Below, piece by piece: positions 60,366-64,000 of a stretch of 64,000 nt of DNA. Location: assembly GCF_039524395.1 (NCBI RefSeq), contig NZ_BAAAGO010000021.1, one strand, 5' to 3'. Every line of letters begins with the position of its first letter. Position 1 is the stretch's first letter. The notes under the pieces were generated by a model. It did no database searches, had not been told where the DNA came from, and saw only the letters and a program-made list of their open reading frames with translations. The stretch comes from Micropruina glycogenica (lineage in GTDB: Bacteria; Actinomycetota; Actinomycetes; Propionibacteriales; Propionibacteriaceae). The translations under genes and the position numbers were made by a program.

Positions 60366-61577
60366 GTGAACTCGCTCGTGCAGGTGCTTCTGCTGCTGAT
60401 CGTCATCGGCGGCAGCGTCGGCCTGTTCTTCGTGGTGCGGCGGCAACGCTACCTACGCTCGCTCACCGAGCAGGGCTGGGCGTTCGACAACTCACCCACC
60501 CTGGCCGCCACGTACGGCCTGAACTGTCCCCCGTTCGGGCTCGGCTATGGCCGGCACATCGACGACCTGATCACGGGTCGCACCGCACAGGGTGTCGACT
60601 TCGCGGTGTTCGAGTACGGACGGCTGGGGTACGTGGCCACGCTGGCGCTACCGCGTCCCTTGCCTGAGTTGTACGTGGCGTCCGAGCTTCGCCCGGGCGC
60701 GCAGGGGCTGCAGAAGCCCTTCGGGCCATGGACGGTGACTGCCAAAGACCCGGCGTGGGCAGAGGCGGCCATGGGGGCGATCAGCGGCTCGCTGGGCGCG
60801 CTGTCGTCCCAGTGGCCGGTCGATGTGTCGGTGGACGGCACCCGGCTGGTCGGGCTGGGAGCGCCACGCGAGGCGGTGAAACTGCGGGCCTTTCTGGACG
60901 CGCTCGGGCCGGTGGCTGTGCAGCTTGCCGGGCCGTCACTGTCGGGCTACACCGGTGAGCAGCCGCCCGCCGAGCTGAGCCTCTACAGCCACCCCAGCTG
61001 GATCTACCGGCCCTCGGACGACCGGTTCTTGAGCCAGGTGGCCCACGACACCGGCGGGTACAGCCACGAGGCCGACGACGTGGTGCTGGCCGAGGTGCAC
61101 GGGCTGCGCATGATCGGCCTGACCCACAACTGGAAGACCGACCGCACCGAAACCTCCACCGATTCCGACGGCCGCACCACGACCCGCACGGTCACCGACA
61201 ACCACAGCGAGCCCGTGCTGGAGTTTCACCTGCCGTGGCATTTCGGCGATCTGAGCGTGAACTGGAGCGGGTGGGGCGACCGGGTGCGTTTCGAGTCGAG
61301 CGACTTCGACCGGGCCTTCAAGGTGCGCTGCCAGTACCCGAAGTTCGCCTCGGACGTGTTTCACCCGCGGCAGATGGAGTTCATGCTGCGCGCGCAGCCG
61401 CTGCCGTTCTCGATCGATTCGGGCCGGGTACACATCGGGGTGGGCGCCAACGATCCCGCTGTGATGGCCCGCACTGCCGAGTTTCTGGTCGCGTTCTTCG
61501 CCGGGGTGCCCAACTTCGTGTGGGAAGACCTGGGCTTCAAAGAGCCGCCGATCAGTCGCGAGCTGGACGGCTTCTGA
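60366..61577 (+). CDS. Membrane-anchored protein of unknown function
   Basis: A 403-residue protein with one N-terminal transmembrane helix (about 5-25) and a large soluble domain. It contains a Thr/Asp-rich loop (TETSTDSDGRTTTRTVTDN) in the middle and LPWHFGDLSVNWSGWGDRV. I do not recognise a family with confidence; the layout resembles DUF3137-type proteins only loosely. GTG start 22 bp after the PASTA kinase gene, so they may be cotranscribed. Confidence 0.75.
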   Translation: MNSLVQVLLLLIVIGGSVGLFFVVRRQRYLRSLTEQGWAFDNSPTLAATYGLNCPPFGLGYGRHIDDLITGRTAQGVDFAVFEYGRLGYVATLALPRPLPELYVASELRPGAQGLQKPFGPWTVTAKDPAWAEAAMGAISGSLGALSSQWPVDVSVDGTRLVGLGAPREAVKLRAFLDALGPVAVQLAGPSLSGYTGEQPPAELSLYSHPSWIYRPSDDRFLSQVAHDTGGYSHEADDVVLAEVHGLRMIGLTHNWKTDRTETSTDSDGRTTTRTVTDNHSEPVLEFHLPWHFGDLSVNWSGWGDRVRFESSDFDRAFKVRCQYPKFASDVFHPRQMEFMLRAQPLPFSIDSGRVHIGVGANDPAVMARTAEFLVAFFAGVPNFVWEDLGFKEPPISRELDGF

Positions 61578-61602
61578 CGCGACTCGCCGAAACCCTCGCG
61601 GG

Positions 61603-63513
61603 TCAGGTGAGCCGGTTGCGCTTACCGAGGTCGGGTAGCCGGCGACGAAGCTTCGACAGGTCGCCGTTGGCGGCCAGTTCGTCGAGCACGAGTGCGCCGG
61701 TTCGTCGGTTCACGCCGGGCAGCGGGCCCGCGAGCACCTTCTTCAACACCACCCCGACCCGGGTTTCGGGTAACTCGTTCACCAACTCTTCCATGTATCG
61801 CGAGCACGCCGCCGTGGCCTCGGCCAGGCCCGCCCCGAACGCGATGCGTTGGGTCTCGACCGGCACGTTCACCGTGGCGGACGCCGACGGCAATCGGCCG
61901 TCCGCGACCCCCGGCTGCGGCCCCACCGTCACCTCGATCGACACGTCGTAGCGGCCGTCGCCGGGCGGGCAGTCGACGGCCAGAGAGGCCCAGTTCGCCC
62001 TGGCCTGCAGTTCGACCGTGCGCTGCTCGGGGTGCCACACGTGAAACTCCCCGACCGAAGGCACGTCCACCTCGGCCGTCGTCAGAATCGTGGCCCCCAC
62101 CGGCGACCCGTCCAGCCTGGCCGGGGTCAGGCCGACACCGGCCACTCGCCAGGTGAACTCGGGCCGGTCGTGCAACCCCGCCAGATCGATGCCAAAAGCT
62201 CTGGCCAGCACGTGCACGGTGACCTGTTCGTCGACGCGGCTGCCCCAGAAGGTGTTCGTCGTGCAGTCCGGCCCGGTCAGCCCCACCCGGTAGGGCAGCG
62301 CTCGCAGCGTGGGCACACGGCGGCCGACTTCGGTGTGCGGGCGGCGTCGCGCTTCGAGCGCCACGGTCAACTCCACGACCGGGCCCGTAACCGGGCTGGC
62401 AGCGCTCATGCTGATCTGCACCCGGTCACCGTCGACGCTCACCAGCCGCAACCGGCGTCCACCCGACCCCAGAATCTCGAGGTCGCCGACGCCCTGTTCG
62501 GGCACCGGAATGGTGCCCAGGTAGAAGCAGCGCCGCCCCACCCCCGACAGGTTGCGGATCTCGTGCACCACCACGCCGGGCCCGTCGTACAGGTCGTTGT
62601 CGCGCACGAAGTCAAACGACAGCGCTGCGTCGTAATCCGGCGGGTGGGTGGGCAGCGGACGGCGCAACTCGGCCACGATGCACTGGTCGTCGAACGACCC
62701 GTACACGATGGCGCGCTTCGCGCCCGAACCCCGATCGCCGAGCACCTGGGTCGAGGTGGCCTCGGCCCACGGCACCTGGCGCGCCCAGGTCAGGTCGACC
62801 TCACGATCCCAGCCCCAGTTGATCAGGGCCGCGCGTGACAGGCCAGGGCCTCCGTTGGTCCAGAACCCGTCGCCGGCCGGCACCTGCGAGCCGGCCCAGG
62901 GCGTGCGTGTCACGCTGACCTGGCCCCAGCGGCTCGCCGTGCCCATCACGCAGTAGGGCGAGCCATACTCGGTGGTGTCTTGCCCGCCCTGGTTGCTGAC
63001 GACCCCCAAGGGGTGGTCGAAGCCGAGGGCATGCCCCAGTTCGTGGCAGATCAGGCTCTGTGAGTCGACGGTGCTGAGGTGAACCACCGAGCGGCTGAGG
63101 GTTTCGGACTTCCCGTTGGGTAGCGGCAGTTGCAGTTCGACGCGGTAGCAGATGGCGGTGTCGGCGAGGCCGCCGTGCGACAGCAGCACGATCGTCGGCA
63201 CCGCCCTGATCACCGATTCTGCGACCAGGCGGCGCACCAACGATGCGGCCTGCGCACCGGCACCGTCGTTGACGGCGGCGTTGACCGCGACCCAGTCGAC
63301 GTCGTCGCCCGCCAGAAAGACCGGAGCCAGGTATTGCGGCCGCAACTGCACCGCGCCTTCGGTGGTGTGGTGCCAGAAGTCGGCAGCCGTCCACTGGTCG
63401 GCCGCGGCCCGGGTGGAGTCGCGGCTGAACATCTGCTCCAAGGCGGCCTGCGGACGGGCGGGGTGCCCGTTCAGCACCAGCGGCAGGACGGCGAACTCAT
63501 GGACGACCGACAT
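61603..63513 (-). CDS. Metzincin-type metalloprotease without signal peptide
   Basis: A 636-residue protein. The zinc motif HELGHALGFDH (His157, Glu158, His161, His167) is the full metzincin HExxHxxGxxH, and a Met-turn follows at CVMGTAS (Met190). The following 440 residues look beta-rich, perhaps substrate or sugar-binding modules (RVPTLRALPYRVGLTGPDC, VTVHVLARAFGIDLAGL). No signal peptide, transmembrane helix or lipobox is visible, which is unusual for this class. GTG and ATG alternatives exist; the ATG at 63513 gives the cleanest start. Confidence 0.82.
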   Translation of the reverse strand: MSVVHEFAVLPLVLNGHPARPQAALEQMFSRDSTRAAADQWTAADFWHHTTEGAVQLRPQYLAPVFLAGDDVDWVAVNAAVNDGAGAQAASLVRRLVAESVIRAVPTIVLLSHGGLADTAICYRVELQLPLPNGKSETLSRSVVHLSTVDSQSLICHELGHALGFDHPLGVVSNQGGQDTTEYGSPYCVMGTASRWGQVSVTRTPWAGSQVPAGDGFWTNGGPGLSRAALINWGWDREVDLTWARQVPWAEATSTQVLGDRGSGAKRAIVYGSFDDQCIVAELRRPLPTHPPDYDAALSFDFVRDNDLYDGPGVVVHEIRNLSGVGRRCFYLGTIPVPEQGVGDLEILGSGGRRLRLVSVDGDRVQISMSAASPVTGPVVELTVALEARRRPHTEVGRRVPTLRALPYRVGLTGPDCTTNTFWGSRVDEQVTVHVLARAFGIDLAGLHDRPEFTWRVAGVGLTPARLDGSPVGATILTTAEVDVPSVGEFHVWHPEQRTVELQARANWASLAVDCPPGDGRYDVSIEVTVGPQPGVADGRLPSASATVNVPVETQRIAFGAGLAEATAACSRYMEELVNELPETRVGVVLKKVLAGPLPGVNRRTGALVLDELAANGDLSKLRRRLPDLGKRNRLT

Positions 63514-63592
63514 GGCTGACCTTCTACTCCCGCTAGCATTTTGCAGTTCTACTGCATATTGCTGGTCAGCGTGACCGGTCAGGTGATCGGTG

Positions 63593-64000
63593 TCAAGGTC
63601 TGGCGGCCAACTCCAGCCAGGTGCGCACCAGCCATTGCCGGTACCGCTCAGCGTCCCAGCCGAACGTCCGGCTAATCAGTAGCCGCGACTCGGCGGCCGA
63701 CAAGACAGCCGTCGTGGCCGCCAACCATTCGACGTCGGTGTCGGGGGGCAGCAGTCCATCGCGGGCCGCCCCGTGCCAGAACGCGTACAGGTAGTCGAGG
63801 GTCGCTCTGCGCCAGTGGCCGGCCGATTCGCGCACCGCCGGTTCGCTGTTCTCGACCTCGGCGTTCACCGCCATCAGCGGCTCCAGGCGTCCAGTCATTT
63901 CGGCGACCCCGTCAGCGAACGCCTCGACGCGGTCGGCGAGCGTGGGAGCCGTCACGGCGGCACGGCTCCACGGCCGCTCGGTCATGGGTTCGGCACCGAC
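63593..64000 (-). CDS. TetR-family regulator, C-terminal part (cut by window edge)
   Basis: The visible 130 or more residues form the ligand-binding half of a TetR-type regulator (LADRVEAFADGVAEMTGRLEPLMAVN, WRRATLDYLYAFWHGAARDG, EWLAATTAVLSAAESRLLIS). The frame remains open past the Met at 63985 to the end of the window, so the DNA-binding domain lies outside. It is followed after 79 bp by the metzincin gene in the same direction and may regulate it. Confidence 0.75.
   Translation of the reverse strand, partial: VGAEPMTERPWSRAAVTAPTLADRVEAFADGVAEMTGRLEPLMAVNAEVENSEPAVRESAGHWRRATLDYLYAFWHGAARDGLLPPDTDVEWLAATTAVLSAAESRLLISRTFGWDAERYRQWLVRTWLELAARP

Overview
The window is about 64 kb of very GC-rich chromosomal DNA from an actinomycete. 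The order infA-rpmJ-rpsM-rpsK-rpsD-rpoA-rplQ, two Rpf (resuscitation-promoting factor) genes, a PASTA-domain Ser/Thr kinase, an actinobacterial HelD and many GTG starts with 4-base GTGA/ATGA overlaps all point that way. Propionibacteriales is my guess, but nothing here proves a genus.

Layout. 0.1-7.1 kb: a small membrane protein, an EF-G paralogue, a DUF559 nuclease-like gene bracketed by two near-identical 75-bp palindromes, a YccF-type membrane protein, and a coupled trmB-truA-methyltransferase operon. 7.2-15.3 kb: an LEA-like acidic protein, then two cobalamin riboswitches. The first precedes a secreted alpha/alpha-barrel-type protein. The second precedes five overlapping genes: a secreted protein with a transcobalamin-like domain order, a DUF4430 lipoprotein and a complete dedicated ECF transporter (T, fused A-A', S). 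I read this as a corrinoid capture and import system. 15.5-22.8 kb: superoxide dismutase, two Rpf proteins, a prolyl-aminopeptidase-like hydrolase, an orphan tail-collar protein, an exported intradiol dioxygenase, a LysE exporter and a decayed two-component locus. 22.9-27.0 kb: the ribosomal alpha-operon segment, whose L17 carries an extra SUNSET-like domain. 27.3-31.3 kb: formate/nitrite-family channel, HelD and metF.

31.4-47.1 kb is an accessory, scarred region. It holds remnants of a lipoprotein and an Nramp transporter, a TetR regulator, a four-gene envelope/stress operon (tail-anchored protein, holin-like protein, DUF3618 protein, YihY/BrkB), truncated DUF2231 and YjhG-type dehydratase genes meeting head on, a cassette of two-component system plus ABC exporter plus erythromycin-esterase-like protein, a large catalase and alcohol dehydrogenase operon ending in a broken SDR gene, and a mosaic of ISL3 and IS256 relics. 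47.2-55.3 kb is a compact alpha-glucan utilisation locus: an exported GH27-like enzyme, a ROK repressor, a secreted GH31 and a secreted GH13. 56.1-64 kb: polyprenyl synthase, thiE, a PASTA kinase, a membrane protein of unknown function, a metzincin-type metalloprotease and the C-terminal part of a TetR regulator cut by the window edge.

Three families of short interspersed repeats occur in gaps between genes throughout the chromosomal backbone.
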